Positions 12,416 to 25,851 are shown, counted from the stretch's first letter. The stretch is DNA of 64,000 nucleotides from Physella acuta (GCF_028476545.1 NW_026731827.1:564001-628000), one strand, 5' to 3'. Made by a program: numbers and translations. Notes: a model not told the origin generated them from the sequence alone.

Positions 12416-14108
12416 ATTGTTGCCTTGTTATACAACTCATTGACCTTAAACTCGTGGCTGATACAGCTTGTAGCAGACTGAAACCGAAACAACAGGAATA
12501 CAGGCCACAGAATCTATCGATCGTTGTTTTTTCGATAATCTTTACAGGAACAGTGTCTATCGTTCATTTTATTTTTCCAATAAGCATGACGGATTCATCG
12601 ACCGCTTTCTTCCAATAAGCTCGATGAAAGTACTGTCTATCGACCGCTTTCTTCAAATGGTAGAAAACAATCGAGATAACAATACAGGAATAAGAAGTTT
12701 AAATCTCATGTGTTTAGAGTTTAAACTCCCGATTGAGCTAAGATTATGTAAGAGCTAACGAACTAAGCCCAGTAAAACTAACCAAGAGAAACGTTGCAAG
12801 ACTTGGAATAGAATGAAATGGATATGTTATTTTCACACTGCATCGTAAGTAACAAACTGTAGGGCCTACATACATAAACATTCATAGCCTTGATTCATGT
12901 AGTGAACAGTATCATACTACAGAGGCTATAGAACTACACTTTTCTGTAAAAAATAAAACAAATCTTTGGAATCTAAATCGAATAAAATTTTATTATATTG
13001 ATTTCTTAACAGAGTGTTGGATTAAATGTGTGTGAAATAGTATCAAAGACAGTTTGAAGCAACACAGTTTGAATTTTGATGGTGCAACAACATAAACATT
13101 TAGCTTTTAAAAGGCACTCTTATTTTATTTTTCACACAAAAACAAACAAACAAGCTGATATATTTTAGTTATGTGACTCATAACTTAAGTAGTTTTATAT
13201 TCAAGTTAAGGAAGAAGTTTAAGATTAATGTATGAATTCCACTACCCCATAGAGAAAATCTACAATGAAGCATAATTTTGTAATAATTCTAAGTAATAAC
13301 TCTAAGTTTGCTTCGATACCAGATATAATTATCTTTACCAACATGTAGTAGTAGATTATATCATATAAACTTACTGAAATAAAAAGGTTAAAAACGGTAC
13401 ATATTTACAAAAAAAAACGTTGTCTAAAACTATATAGCCTGAGCTACCCACTTCACCATACCACCCATTTAACTACATACCCACAAGACAAGTTCAGTTG
13501 CCCGCCCAGCTAAACGTGACGTCTGAGTGTACTCAGCACTGCTGGTAACTCGACTTAAGGAGGGTAGATACAGTAGAGTATTGCAGTGTCATGACTACAG
13601 AAGCGGCTAAACTAAAATGTACAAATTTACACTATCTTGACAGTTATACATTACTTATTTTACATTAATGCAAATAAAAATGGCATTTAGCCAACAAAAA
13701 AAAATCTAAATTACATCCAGAACATTTTCTGGAGGTGTTCAAAAAGCCTACTGCAAAGAGCTAACAAGTGATTTAGAGTATGCGATTAAACATTTCGAGG
13801 GCTTTTTGTGTTTTAAAATGTGTTGCACCTAAAATACAATTTCAAGTATATAAATGTATAATTTTGCTATTAAAAGAATATTTAAGTAAAACTTATACAA
13901 AATAAAGATGTTCTGTTAAGAATTCTTTCACACGTACACATACCATGTAGAAATGAATGGAGTCAAAGATAAGTTTTAATTAAAATAGACTTTTAACGCT
14001 GATGGTAAGAAAGTTATGCGTGTTTAAGGATTATGCGTGTTTGTGGATTATACGTGTTGGTGGATTATGCGTGTTTGTGGATTATACGTGTTGGTGGATG
14101 ATGTAAAG
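12416..14108. other. Shared 3' flank of two convergent genes
   Basis: AT-rich sequence between the stop of the plus-strand RING gene and the stop of the minus-strand gene. TTTATT words near 13117 could serve as minus-strand AATAAA signals. Near 14020-14098 a short imperfect tandem repeat (GGATTATGCGTGTTTGT / GGATTATACGTGTTGGT) abuts the coding end. Nothing else seen. Confidence 0.5.
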
Positions 14109-17100
14109 TTACGTGAAAAATGTGGTTACTGTACCAAGAATCTGTTTGTCACATGACGGACATTGTGTGAGCAGTTTGGAGCAGTCTGTGCAGGCGTAGA
14201 GGTCACCACATGGCAGGAACAGGTCCTTGATCTGGGCCTTGTTACATACCTTGCAGGTCAACTGTGCCTGGAGAAGACTGTTCTCCTTTTCCAGAACTTT
14301 CTGGATTTCATTTTCTCCAACTGGAGGGCACATATCAAATATAATTATTCCTGTTGTGCAAGTGATTTTTTTTCAGCTTTTAAAACTCAGTGGATAATAG
14401 GGCTTGTAAGTCAACGGTCTCAAAATCTACTAGCTGGTAAGTACAAGAACGAGAAGTTGTGACCTACTTACAAGCCCTATTGTGGGAACTGCATGATGAA
14501 AAGATTACCTTGGGAATGTGGGGGAGTCTGTGTGTTGAACCCTGCCTGGAGCTGTGCCCGAAGAAACGGACATGTCGGTCTGTATTTCTCATGCTCCACG
14601 TAGACATCATCCCCAGGTTTCCAGGACCTCAGGCCCAGCCCACACTGGAAGCAGCGAACACAATCTGAGTAGCCTGTAGGTTGTATTAGGAGGTGTTCAG
14701 GCAATTTAATGTCTTTTACACATCATGAGATATACAGAACAAATATAATTCTCAAAACTGTATTATAAATTAACAATAAGCTAATCATATCAACAATAAG
14801 CTACACCATTGCTACTTCACAGTTACATTCTATAACTTAAACATATAATATCAACCTTGAAATAACTTACCTGATATAAATATAAAATGTAAATTTGTTA
14901 TAAAACAAATCATTAATTTTTTTTTCAGCACATTTAATGCAACAGCATTTGTTAATTTTTATGCCAGAATTCACTTTTTAGTGAATAAAAATGAAACCTA
15001 ACCAGCATAAAAGAATCCAGCAGACGCCAGGCGAATTGGCTGATGTATGTGACCATATGACCAGCTGTTTGTGTAGCTGTCCAGACGCTTGTTGTATGAC
15101 ACATACATGGGATACGATGGGTGGGTGGTCACTTTAAACACTGGGGAGGTCACGGCTTGGTTGCCCAAGCTGTTGTCGTCCTCGTTCTCATCACTGGCTG
15201 GTCCGTTAGTGCCCGATGTTGGGGCAGTTACTGGGAGAAAGTCTCTCTCAGTGCAGGCTAAAAGAAAAGTTTTAGTTAGACGATCTAAGTTATAATTTTG
15301 GCTGGAACATCACAAGGAACGTTACATTGTCAATATTAACACATGAAATAAAGTTTGAGGATTATATTTTATTTAAAACTTAAACATACAATAGGCATAC
15401 GCTACACTTCGCTTTATTGGAACCTTATACGCTGAATTTTATATGGGAATATTAGTTAACTTTTATTAGAAACAGAAAGTTGAACTGATGAAGTTTTGAG
15501 AGTCTCAAGCTATTCTGGATACTTTTGTTTTTGTACGTGTGAAAAAGGTCAACAGATTTTCGTTTCTAAACGTATTAGTTTAAGCAAAAGTTGACAGACG
15601 TGTGTGCTCTTTAAAAGTCAGATGTGAAGCCTTAGAGCTATAGAGACAATCTACCTTTCATGTTGGAGGCACTGAGTTTGTACACAGTGTCCACGCCATT
15701 GTGCATCCACATGTCCAGCTTGTAGGCCATGGGACTCCCTCCGTTGGTTGCTTCTTTTTTAAATGTGATCACTGGCCCACCTGAGGAGCCCACGCATGTA
15801 TCAGCCGCGTACAGGTAAACTTTCCTACAACTGCTCAAGTTAGGTGGCACTAGATGGGTTTTTAGGAAAAAGAATAAGCAACTCTGTATTATACTGCTAA
15901 AGTTTGTGGGGTTAGTGATTTAAGATTAGCAATGGGTTCCAACAAAATTAAATAATTTGGTATTGATATTCTAATTAAAAGGCTTATTTGAAACCAATGT
16001 TATTTACCTCCAATATTATTTTGATGAGGAAAGTTTCAAACAAGTAATTAAAGCATGCTGACTAAAAAGATTGACTTGAAACTTCAGAACAAGCTTAGTA
16101 TTTATGAAATAAAAACTTTACTTACCGTTATTTCTGCCCGTCATTTTCGTCATTTTGGGTTGTCCGTTTTCACCTGTACCTATTTCATACTTGACCAAAA
16201 CAGAATCGCCGTAGGACAAAACTTTCTGTCCGCCGTGGGGGTGACTGATGATAAAAAGTTTCTTCGTCATACACTCCTTGGCCCTGTTGGGCAGACTGTC
16301 AGCCAGCACTGCCATCTCCTGCCTCATCTTGTACAGCTGCTGCACCAGGCTGCTCTCCTTGGGTCGACATGCCAACACCACCACGTTGTCCCCTGGGGTC
16401 TTGCTAAACAAAATGGATTTGACTTTAACAGGCACCGCGTCTTTACAGTCAGGCTTGTCGTAAAAAAATTCAACTTTTGTATTGACAGCCTCGTCTGTGT
16501 CCAGCACAAGATGGCGGTTGGTCTGGATGTAGACGGTTCCAGGCGAGTGTTTTTTAAACAAGTGCTTGATGGGTTTCTTCTTGCCGTTTTCGGGCTCTGA
16601 TAGAGAAACTCCACAGACGAACCCGCTCCCGTAGCGGGGAATATCTTTTTCACTCGGGGGTCTGAGGCTGCTTACAAAAGACACGATTATTCGCACTGTG
16701 AGGTTGGCGGCCAATCTGAGAAATTGGAGAACCTCTGGGCTCCTTGTATTGGAGGGTATTTGCTCCAGGGTGAGAGAACCGGTGGGAAAATACGCGAAAT
16801 GTCCGGGGTTTTTCTTACAGTCAACTTGATGGACGGGGCCTTTAATTTTTTCATTTGTACATTCAGGTTGGCATGTGTCAACATCATCTGTTTAACGATA
16901 ACTTTAATGTTATTCAACTGCATTATACGTTAGTTATGCGAGTCAACGCTTTAATTTTATTCTCTTTATTCTAGTTGCTAAACTGGTACTTACAAAAAGG
17001 GGGAATATCCCCAGGCAGGTCTGGCGAAAAATTTGAAGGATTGAAACTCCAATCTTGACTTCCTGCTGTAGAACCAAAACAAAGTGCATCTAAGAGCTGA

Positions 17101-17972
17101 TGTGAGTTAAAATTGGCAAACTAACTTGGTCAATTATCCCAACAAAGGGGTAGTTGTTTTTTATTAATGCTTTGTTAAACTTGATATGTTTTGAAATGTA
17201 TTCTAACATTGAAATTTTTAAAATTAACTTTTACTTACTAGAATCATAACCTGAAGAGCCATTTGAAGACGAAGACAAGCTTCTGCTGAGTTCTGGTTAC
17301 GAAACATTTTTAAAAATATATATGAAAACATCATACAGATAACAATAAGAATAAACTACAGCTGACTTTTAATAGTTTTATGAGATTTAAGAAGGCCAAC
17401 GCAAAAACAAAAACAAGCTTACTGTGAGGTAGTTCTAACAAGACTTCATTTTGAGAACCACTCTCATTATTTGTCATCCCATCGCTATAAACCTGAGCAG
17501 AAGCCTGAATTACCCCTTCCGCTTGGTGACCGGTGCTTTTATCTTCAACCCCAGGGGTTGCTTGATTAACCCCTAATTGTATGGTGTCTGGGCAGCCACC
17601 ATCAGTATCAATATCACCTCCTGAAAAGTCTGTGTTACTTGCACCCGTCGATAGAGAACTATCTACAGTTAGCACATTTTTATTTAACAATTCATCAGAA
17701 TTCATGGCAAAACTGCATCCTGGGTGGTGATAAGATTTGTCAGAGGGTTCTTGTCTGATACCAAAAATATCATTTACCCTGCCACACTCCTCACACTGAA
17801 TGATATTCTCTTGTCCCGAGAACACAAAGCCGTTAAAGGCAAGAGCTGTAGGACTGAGGGGTGCTCCAGTGATTTCATTATGATTCGGGTATGTGGAAAC
17901 CCGCAAAAGAGCCTTTTGAAACAGAGTTCCATAATTATTTGCCGTCGAAGAAGATTCACTGAACATTGTCAT
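14109..17972 (-). CDS. BIR-like / trypsin-like peptidase / BIR / RING protein, copy 1
   Basis: Eight exons (minus): 17972-17423, 17292-17239, 17065-16994, 16887-16126, 15849-15655, 15257-15003, 14673-14509, 14320-14109. All junctions are GT/AG and all introns fall after codon base 1, giving 754 residues without a break. No signal peptide or membrane segment, so probably cytosolic. Residues 21-90: BIR-like finger (C60-x2-C63-x18-H82-x3-C86). Residues 184-225: Ser-rich linker. Residues about 247-530: PA-clan serine peptidase of trypsin/HtrA type, with YGSGFV, TNRHLV (His351), D392 as possible Asp, ISHPHGG..LSYGD as the loop before the active site, and GSSGGPV (Ser502). Residues 590-666: canonical BIR (HPSYPMY, LASAGFFYAG, C637-x2-C640-x16-H657-x6-C664). 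Residues 707-741: RING with Asp724 in the usual His place (LPCGDLYAC). BIRs bind IAP-binding-motif peptides and caspases; RINGs transfer ubiquitin. I do not know a named family with this order. The start is one of two close Met codons (17972 or 17966). Confidence 0.88.
14396..14481. mobile_element. 86-bp hairpin MITE in intron 7
   Basis: Perfect 16-bp inverted ends, AATAGGGCTTGTAAGT and ACTTACAAGCCCTATT, lie in the small intron between the BIR and RING exons. A shorter relative lies at 19825-19861. No coding capacity. Confidence 0.65.
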
Positions 17973-18554
17973 TGTTTTATACACTAATTCTTATAAAGTC
18001 TTTAATGATTTCAATGGACAGTCATCATCTACTTCCATCTACCCTAAGAACATTTTAGACTCAAATCATGACTGAACTAATAGTTTAAACCCTTTTTACT
18101 TCTATTAGATATCCAAGAGACTTGATTTTATGAGGTCCTGAGAAAGAAAAGAGATAAATTTCGGATAAGGCTACAACCGGAGAACAGTAATAAAAAAAAT
18201 ATCGTCAATGTAGGACTTGTCTATATATGCTATGGACAGACAGGCCACAGTGTAGAAGAGAGCTATAGTCTTGGTTGATTTGAAATTTATTAAGGTATGT
18301 AATGGTGCACGGAAATCACAAGAAATGTTGACAGTTTTACCGTTTTACGCCTCAGTGCTTCAAAATATACATAGTATTTGGGACTTATTTTAATACGACA
18401 AAAATTACAAATCCAGATTAATCAAAATCTCGGCGTTTAAGGCGCCATCGAGTCGGAAAAACTGGGCTTTGCAATTTGATCAGTGTGAGTGTCTTGAGTA
18501 CCCTTTCAGTTTTGTTGACTATAATTTTACAGACAACAGCAAGCTGATAAAGGG

Positions 18555-18935
18555 AATAAGAGTTTTTAATCGTGCTACCTCCCCATAGTTTCAAATCGAT
18601 TGAAAATTGTATTAGCTGTCGCTAATAGTCTTCACTAGATCAACCGGCTCCCCGATCGTAAATATTCTGGTGAACCACAGCTCACCAGGCTGTTAGGATG
18701 ATCGCATCTAGCTAGTTATCTCTCTCTCTATATATATATATATAATTCTCTTCTTGGAGACCCTAGAAAACACCAAGCTGTAAGCGCGCTCCCTACCGCC
18801 CCTACCCCTACATGGTCTGGTGAGCTGTGGTTCACGCTAGATGTTTACAATCTTAGAGCCGGGTTCAGTGACGGCTATTAGGGGCAGATAATTTAGTTTG
18901 AAAATATTTTAAACTTAGGGGAGGTAACTAAGAGG
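18555..18935. mobile_element. Fold-back MITE
   Basis: Imperfect inverted repeats of about 120-150 bp. The left arm carries CTACCTCCCCATAGTTT, CGCTAATAG and GTGAACCACAGCTCACCAG; the right arm carries their complements in reverse order (CTGGTGAGCTGTGGTTCAC, CTATTAGGGG, GGGGAGGTAACT). The loop holds a short (CT)n(TA)n. No target duplication identified. Confidence 0.7.
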
Positions 18936-19824
18936 AGGGAGCTTTCACGGGGGGAGGGTAGGGGTTGGGGAAAGGAGGGTGGGGAGGTTATCATCCTTAA
19001 TGAGCTACTGACAGTGTTTTAAAGCAAATATATTCAGTGGCAGCATTGATACTATCGAATTCACAAATTATGAATTACTGAAAATAGAAAATAAAACAAC
19101 TAAATGGCGGCGTATGATATGCCGAGGGTCGGCTCGTATAGTAATATTTTGAGTGATTTAATTTTGTAATCTCTCATTAGATTCAAAAACGTTTAAATAA
19201 TTTTAATAACAAATTAAACATCTAATTAAACTCAAACATATGTATACTTGTATTGTTATTGGCGTGGAAAATATCCGGAAAGTTTGAACAAAGTCGCAAC
19301 ATTATAAGTGGGTCAAAATTGAATTACAAGATTAGCTACAATCCCACAAACAAACAACAATCAGATGTTGCGAACTAAATAAAAGCTTGTAAAAAAATCT
19401 AATTGTGTAGTTTTGTTCCCATTATTAAAGCAATGTTGAGTAGTAGTGCACCTAAACGCTCTAAAATCTCGAATTCTGTTTCTTGTCTTTCGCCGGCACT
19501 ATTTATAAAGAAAGGAAGATTCTAAAGACTCTAATTGGCTTTCCACTACTAAACCCTTATTTTTATAATGTTCTTTAGTTGTTCTTAAAATAGACCGCTT
19601 AATCAGACATTTCAACCCTTTATCCTGTTCTTTATCGCAGCACCTGGTGTTTTGTTCAATAATCAGCAGCTGCACCTGAGCAGAATGTTTCAGTTCCTAT
19701 TTCTTGGAAATTTTCCCCGGCGCTGCGAAGGCGTAATCACTATCGAGCGAATAGTGGGTGTTGTCGGCATACATTCACCACGATATGTTATCGATTGAAG
19801 TATCGACCTACACAGCTGCAAGGG

Positions 19825-19861
19825 AATAGGGCTGGTTGGTGACCTACTTACCAGTCCTATT
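19825..19861. repeat. 37-bp mini-hairpin related to 14396-14481
   Basis: Begins AATAGGGCTGGT and ends ACCAGTCCTATT, with the shared inner word GTGACCTACTTAC also present in the intronic copy at 14459-14471. Looks like a deleted member of the same MITE family. Confidence 0.5.
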
Positions 19862-20161
19862 ATTGACATGTATTGAAAAATACTATTTTTTGCTCTAATC
19901 TTTGGTTTACAATATTGCCAGATTAATGAAAGAGCTATCTTTTTTAATACAGATTATAAAAACGTATCACTGATTAAATTACAATACGAATTAATTAAAG
20001 TGCGTGATACGCATGACTCGCTAAGTTTTTTTAACATAATACCTACGTGAATGCTAAGTAGTAGACTCGAATATCGTTTAATGACATTGCACCTACTGCT
20101 TTACGCTCGTAAAAATTTTGGCATAACACTATTTGAATATTTTATGTTTGTAAAGTAAAGA

Positions 20162-20432
<271 letters not shown>

Positions 20433-20440
<8 letters not shown>

Positions 20441-21395
20441 AACACAAATGCAAAACCAAATGCAAATGCAAATGCAAAACCACAGACACAAACTAAAGCA
20501 TAAACACAGACGCAAATACAAACACAAACGCAAAAAAAGCAAACACAAGCACACATGCAAACTTAATGAAAACACAAATGCAAAAAAAAAAAAAAAAAAA
20601 AAAAAAACAGAAACAGAAACACGTTCTAAAACACAAAAGCAAATGTAAACACAAACGCAAACATAAATGTTAACGTAATGCAAATATAAACTCAGACTCA
20701 AACACAAACAAAGACGCAAACGCAAACAAAACGCAAACACACACAGATTGTACGAGCACAAACGCAAGCGCAAAATCATACTTAAATTTAAACACAAACA
20801 TAAACGCAAACACGCTTTTAAACTCAAAACCAATCGTAAACAAAAACACGCACGCAAACACAAAAGCAAACGCGAACACAAGGTCAAACACAACACAGAC
20901 ACAGACACGCACAGAAACACAAAAGCAAATGCAAACAAAAACGCAAAAATAAAGACAAACACAAACGTAAACACAAACACGAACGCAAACACAAAAATAA
21001 ACGCAAACAAAGACGCAAACACAAACGCAAACGTACGACAAACAGAATAACATAAACGCAAACAAAAATATACAAACACAAACGCGAATATGAAAAAAAA
21101 CACAAATACAAACGCAACACACACGCAAACACAAAAAAAGCAAACGTAACGTAAACACAACGCAAAAAATGCTCTAAAGCACAAAAGCAAACGTAAACAT
21201 AACGCAAACACAAACACAAAACTAAACACAAAATTAAACGCAAACGTGATGCAAACGCAAAGGCAAACAAAAAACTAAACACAATTGTAAACACAAACAC
21301 AAACATGAGAACAAACGCACAAACACCAACAAAGAGGGAAACATAGACAAAAATGCAAACGTGACGCAAACGCAGACACAAATTCAGCTAAAACT
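20433..21395. repeat. Degenerate AAACRC hexamer array
   Basis: Nearly 1 kb of drifting hexamers (AAACAC, AAACGC, AAATGC, AAACGT), with a poly-A run at about 20583-20606. The same words fill the middle of the repeats at 32220-32600 and 33260-33655 and, on the other strand, 60950-61110. Long apparent ORFs here are artefacts of the hexamer. Confidence 0.9.
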
Positions 21396-21584
21396 CAAGG
21401 GAAGTAATTAATACTAAGAGACGAAACATGTATACTTTTTAAAAACAAAATTTGAATTTTTGTAAAGAGCAATACATGAAGTTTAATTTTGTTCTTTGCA
21501 AATTAAGTCAATCAAAATGATTAGTTTCAAAATGAAAATATAATTTGAAAATGGTCAAGTTTTTTTAATAATATATATTTCAAT

Positions 21585-21596
21585 ATATATATATAT

Positions 21597-21655
<59 letters not shown>
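21585..21655. repeat. (TA)n tract
   Basis: About 70 bp of TA dinucleotides followed by TTTA repeats. Confidence 0.95.
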
Positions 21656-21659
<4 letters not shown>

Positions 21660-24090
21660 TTTATTTATTTATATATTTATTCTGTAGCATCGTCCACTTA
21701 AGCTGCTCGTTCAATTCGTGTTCTTTCCTTTTGTGTCGTAGGCCTATCCATCTTTTTAATAAGTATAAATATGATTCAAAGTTAGTTATTTTTTATTTCG
21801 TTGCCACGCCTCTGCTCCTGGCCTTAAAATATGTGTTCGTGCTTCACACTGCACGGTCATGGTAACCATCTATTGCCGTTTGCAGGGCATGTTTGTTGTC
21901 GATGCATCTGACCTTGGGTTGCATTCGAAATCTACGTCTGAGAATTTTTTTTTTAAATTAACACTAATAAATGCGCCGTAATTGTTTAATTTACTTACTT
22001 CGTCCATGTCACTAAAATAATGAATGGTATCCACGAAAGTCAGAATTTTTAGCATACAGTGCATACTAAAGGTGTGGGTAATTTATAAAAATGCATTATA
22101 AAATAAAATTCGAAAGCAGTTTTTCATGTTTCGAAAGGAGGCACAATCAATCTCTACTTTTAACTTGCTCTGCGTGTTTAGACCTAACGGGGCGGCGTCT
22201 CGACATTCTAGGCTAGGCTAGCTAGCTGACAAACGTCGAGCTCTGATTGGACGAGGGGAGCTCGCTCGTTGTTGTTTGAAAACCTAGTTGCTGGGCCGCA
22301 GCATATGCCCTAGTTTGAAATAGGGCTTAGGTAATGAGAATACAATAGAGGAGCTATGCGTAAACCTAGCTGATAAATAAATAGGCTGACTTTTAACTTG
22401 GAAATATAATTGTAAGTGTATCTGATACATCTAATTTGGATAAACACAAATGTTAACGTTTCTTTTCCAAGTAGGCCTATATTTAATACAAAATGTTTTA
22501 TACACAGGCATAATCCCTACAGAGTAGGTCAAAATAGGTCTATTTACATGTTTACAAGCTTTTATTTAACTCACGTCCTCTGTCTGTCGTCAGTCTGTCT
22601 GTCTAGATCGAAACGCCCGTGTGAAATTGCAAACACTTCTAACTGACAGATACGGTTCGTAGTTGGTACATGGGTCAAGACATGAAGACAATGCATCGTG
22701 ACATTCAATTTGACTTAATTGGTCGCCTAATTAATTTTTTATGAATTAATTAAAATTTGGACCGAAGTAGGTAGTTCTATCAACACGCGTCATCACGGCC
22801 GTGTTGGGTGTGGAGCGAGGGGGGGGGGGCTCTACGGCAAAAGCGCGTCATCACGTTCAATAGGTGCGCGATGGTTTTTAGTCGGGTCAACAACATTTAT
22901 TGACTCTAGATAGAATTAAGATCATCCACAAATGGCTTCATATTCCTAGGGTGGGTAGGGGGAATACGACTTTTGTTTCAGGGGAAAGAGGGGGAGGGGT
23001 CAGAAAGTATGACGTCACACTTCTTATATTTATGAAATATTTTTTTAAATAGGAGTTTATTTTTTCGTCAATTGGTATAAAAATGGATCATTCTAGATTC
23101 CCTCTGTTTGACCCAATTAACTCATTAAGTATTTTAGGATAAAAACAATTGGGGTGGGAAGTGAGTGCAAAGCTGAGTGCTTTAAAGAAACGTTTGTGTG
23201 TTTCAGTATAGTGGTCTTACTTGTCCTGCAGAAAGCTTATTTTCACTTTAGCTGTACTAAGGTGTTGCTTTTAAGAATGTTTGTCGATCATGTCCCAAAG
23301 AAAAAACTGGCTAAACTCCGATTAAGACAAACAGCTATCTTTCTATTTTTAATGTATTTAAATTTTCATCACATTATTAATGCTCCTAATAATTCATTAC
23401 GATTTAAATAGAAAATAAAATAAGGGGAAAAAATTAAGAATTCCAAAATTTAGGTTTATCAAGAGATCTTCTCAGAATTTGACATCACTGAACATTTATA
23501 ACGGGTACAAGTGTTTGTTTTTTAGGTATCTAACACGATATTTATACATATTTAACCATTTCTTCAACCAGAAAATCAAATGCAAAATATTAGAAAATAA
23601 ATGTCTTGACTTCTACATGGTCCTAATTTCCTGGGGGTAGCAGGGTGGCATTTTCATTACATTAAGTACTGGACACATAAGTCTTGTTAGGCCCCTAGCT
23701 GCCGACAACAGCTAGGGGCCTTAAAGAAAATTTTTAAAATCAAACAGTTCAGCAGAATCCTTCAAATAAAATACATGGATTTATTTCAAAATGTGAGATC
23801 CCTGAAAATATTGGCTAAGTAAGAAATAAATTTAAAAGTCACCAAATAAAAAGTTTTTTCTGGTCCACTAGTACGTAGATCAAGACCTGTTCCACGAACT
23901 CCCTTTATCTGACCTATTTTTAAGCCAGTTGGTTTCAATTTCAAACTTGAACAAAACATTTCAGAGAAATTTGAATGTGGAGTGAACCTCATTCCCGCCT
24001 CCCGCTAAAAACGATTTCTCTTGTAAAAATTAAAGCTTTTTTTTATTGGTATCACTCTTAACCTCCCCCTACTACCTATTATCAGAGGTT
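21660..24090. other. Intergenic DNA without recognisable gene
   Basis: AT-rich with scattered G or C runs. A 13-bp perfect hairpin (AGGCCCCTAGCTG/CAGCTAGGGGCCT) stands at about 23690-23722. ORFs here are short and show no family features. Confidence 0.4.
23690..23722. other. Short perfect hairpin
   Basis: AGGCCCCTAGCTG and its reverse complement are separated by a 7-base loop. It lies in AT-rich intergenic DNA. No poly-T follows, and no function is evident. Confidence 0.6.
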
Positions 24091-24215
24091 TGTTCCAGGC
24101 ATCTCCTCGGGGCCCCCCTACCCGGAAGAAAGTCTACCGCCCCCCCCCCCTCGAACGAATGGAATTTATATAGAAAACATATACTTTTACTCGAAGAAAA
24201 AAATCTGGAAGAAAC

Positions 24216-25372
24216 GGGTGTTGGGAGATTGCGAGACGCGAAAAGCGAAATGGCGAAGCGGGAAAATGCGAGAAGATAATGCGAGACATAACTGCGGAAT
24301 TAAGGGTAAATAGCGAGACACTTTTTGCGAAAAAAAAAGTTTTTTTCATCTTTATTTATTTTAATTATTTTTTTTTTTTTTTTTTTAAATAAACAAGCCT
24401 ACCCTTTAACACGAGTGTTGTATGTTATTTTTTATCTAGATTTTATTATATAGATTGATAGATACTAAGAAGATAGATAGATCTATATCTAGATCTATCT
24501 ATTTAAAAATCCTAACATCGTTGCTGTGCTACTGTCATCGCCCGCTCTCGTTAGCGAGAGGAAAATCTCAGTCGGCATTAATTTAAAAATCTAGCCCGCT
24601 CATGTTTAAACAAACGTGAGCTGTGTCATTGTGGATTGGTATAATCTTGTAAGCAGGAGAGATATTCTGCGACATGTATTTATGGATTTTTGTACTTGCA
24701 AAAAGTGTAAAAGTATAAACAATTCTAAAAAGTGCAATTTTTTTATTAAGTAATTTTAATTACAAACAAAATTTACAAATAAAATATTCTGAAACAGTCC
24801 TAGTACTACTCAAACACACCTCGTGACACCATCTTTCACACCTAGTACATCCAACCTTGTGCTTATATTTATATGGTAAAAAAAGCTAGAAAAAAAATCG
24901 TAGGCGGCGGCTATAATGCACAATTTCTATGCAACAATAGAAAATATGTTTGCGGCGGCAGCGGATCCGGGCACGGTGATCTTCAAAGACGGTAAATCAG
25001 GCGGCCTCGGCGTTCCACACAAAAGACAGAAGTTGATCTATCGTCGGCGGTATTTCCGTCGGTTTCGAACAAGGTGGTATTCTAAGTCGACACAAAATAT
25101 GGGGGTGTTGACAAATTATCAGTATGTCTAGCGACGGAAAAATAGGAAGTTTTAACAATGTAAACAAAACGTCTTTGAAGTCTGGACCAAATACCGCTGA
25201 AAATCGGGTGCGGTAAATTTTTTTCGCAGAAATCTTCGCATTTCAACACTACCCAGCGTAAGTTGTGGTAAAATGCGAGACAAAAAGTCACGTGACCGAC
25301 CGTTTTCGCGCCCTTTTCGCATTTTCCCGCCTCGCCATTTCGTTTTTCGCGTCTTGCAATTTCCCCACACCC
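24216..25372. mobile_element. Mutator-like non-autonomous element, 1157 bp
   Basis: Inverted ends of about 60 bp begin GGGTGTTGGGAGATTGCGAG on the left and GGGTGTGGGGAAATTGCAAG on the reverse strand at the right. Both continue with ACGCGAAAA, CGAAATGGCGA and GCGGGAAAATGCGA. A 9-bp direct duplication, GGAAGAAAC, lies at 24207-24215 and 25373-25381. A 9-bp duplication with long GGG-starting inverted ends fits MuDR/MULE. No transposase is encoded. Short ORFs in the arms (25082-25432) are TIR sequence. Confidence 0.88.
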
Positions 25373-25851
25373 GGAAGAAACACTGCCTATTATATTTATC
25401 CATGAACAGGTTTTAGTACACATTGATAGCAACTAACGTCAGCCTAAGCCTCTATATTTAAATGTTAATTTCTTGAGAACTCGATAACCTTGTTGAACAA
25501 GTCCACTTGGAACTAAGCCATTTAGATATGTTGCAAGCAGTTATTTGCTGATGCCAGATTTAACCAGACTTTAAAAACCGTGACGTGATCAAATCAAATG
25601 TTTGTGATAAGACCTATGTAGGCCAGTAACCGTTTTTTTTTTCGTGTGTCACAATATATAAGATATGGCATTTTTCTTTATACACTATTGTACACAATGA
25701 TACATTTTTCGCATTCATGTCTAAGTATATGTTAGACCAGGGGTCTCCAAACTTTTCAGCCAGAGGGCCGCATTGACTATCGGATAGCAGTTCGGGGGCC
25801 GAGAACACAGTCGAGGTCCAAAAAAAAAGAAATCAAAACATGGATGTTTTT

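Larger units (their letters stand above)
17973..20160. other. 5' flank of copy 1 and intergenic DNA
   Basis: Immediate upstream sequence of the minus-strand gene must hold its promoter; no TATA or initiator stands out. Contains the fold-back at 18555-18935 and the mini-hairpin at 19825. The rest is unrecognised AT-rich DNA with no supported ORF. Confidence 0.4.

Noticed and set aside
16687-16923. Possible frameshift in the peptidase exon of copy 1, suggested by two overlapping ORFs
   Set aside because: Comparison with copy 2 shows a single open frame from 16887 to 16126 (DVDTCQPEC onward, then GHFAYFP, LTLEQIP). The other ORF is an out-of-frame shadow.
20433-21395. Telomere-like or centromeric satellite
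   Set aside because: The hexamers are too degenerate and do not match TTAGGG-type repeats; the words are shared with dispersed repeats instead.
24134-25432. Overlapping Arg/Lys-rich ORFs
   Set aside because: They fall in the GCGAAA-rich inverted ends and flanks of the Mutator-like element.
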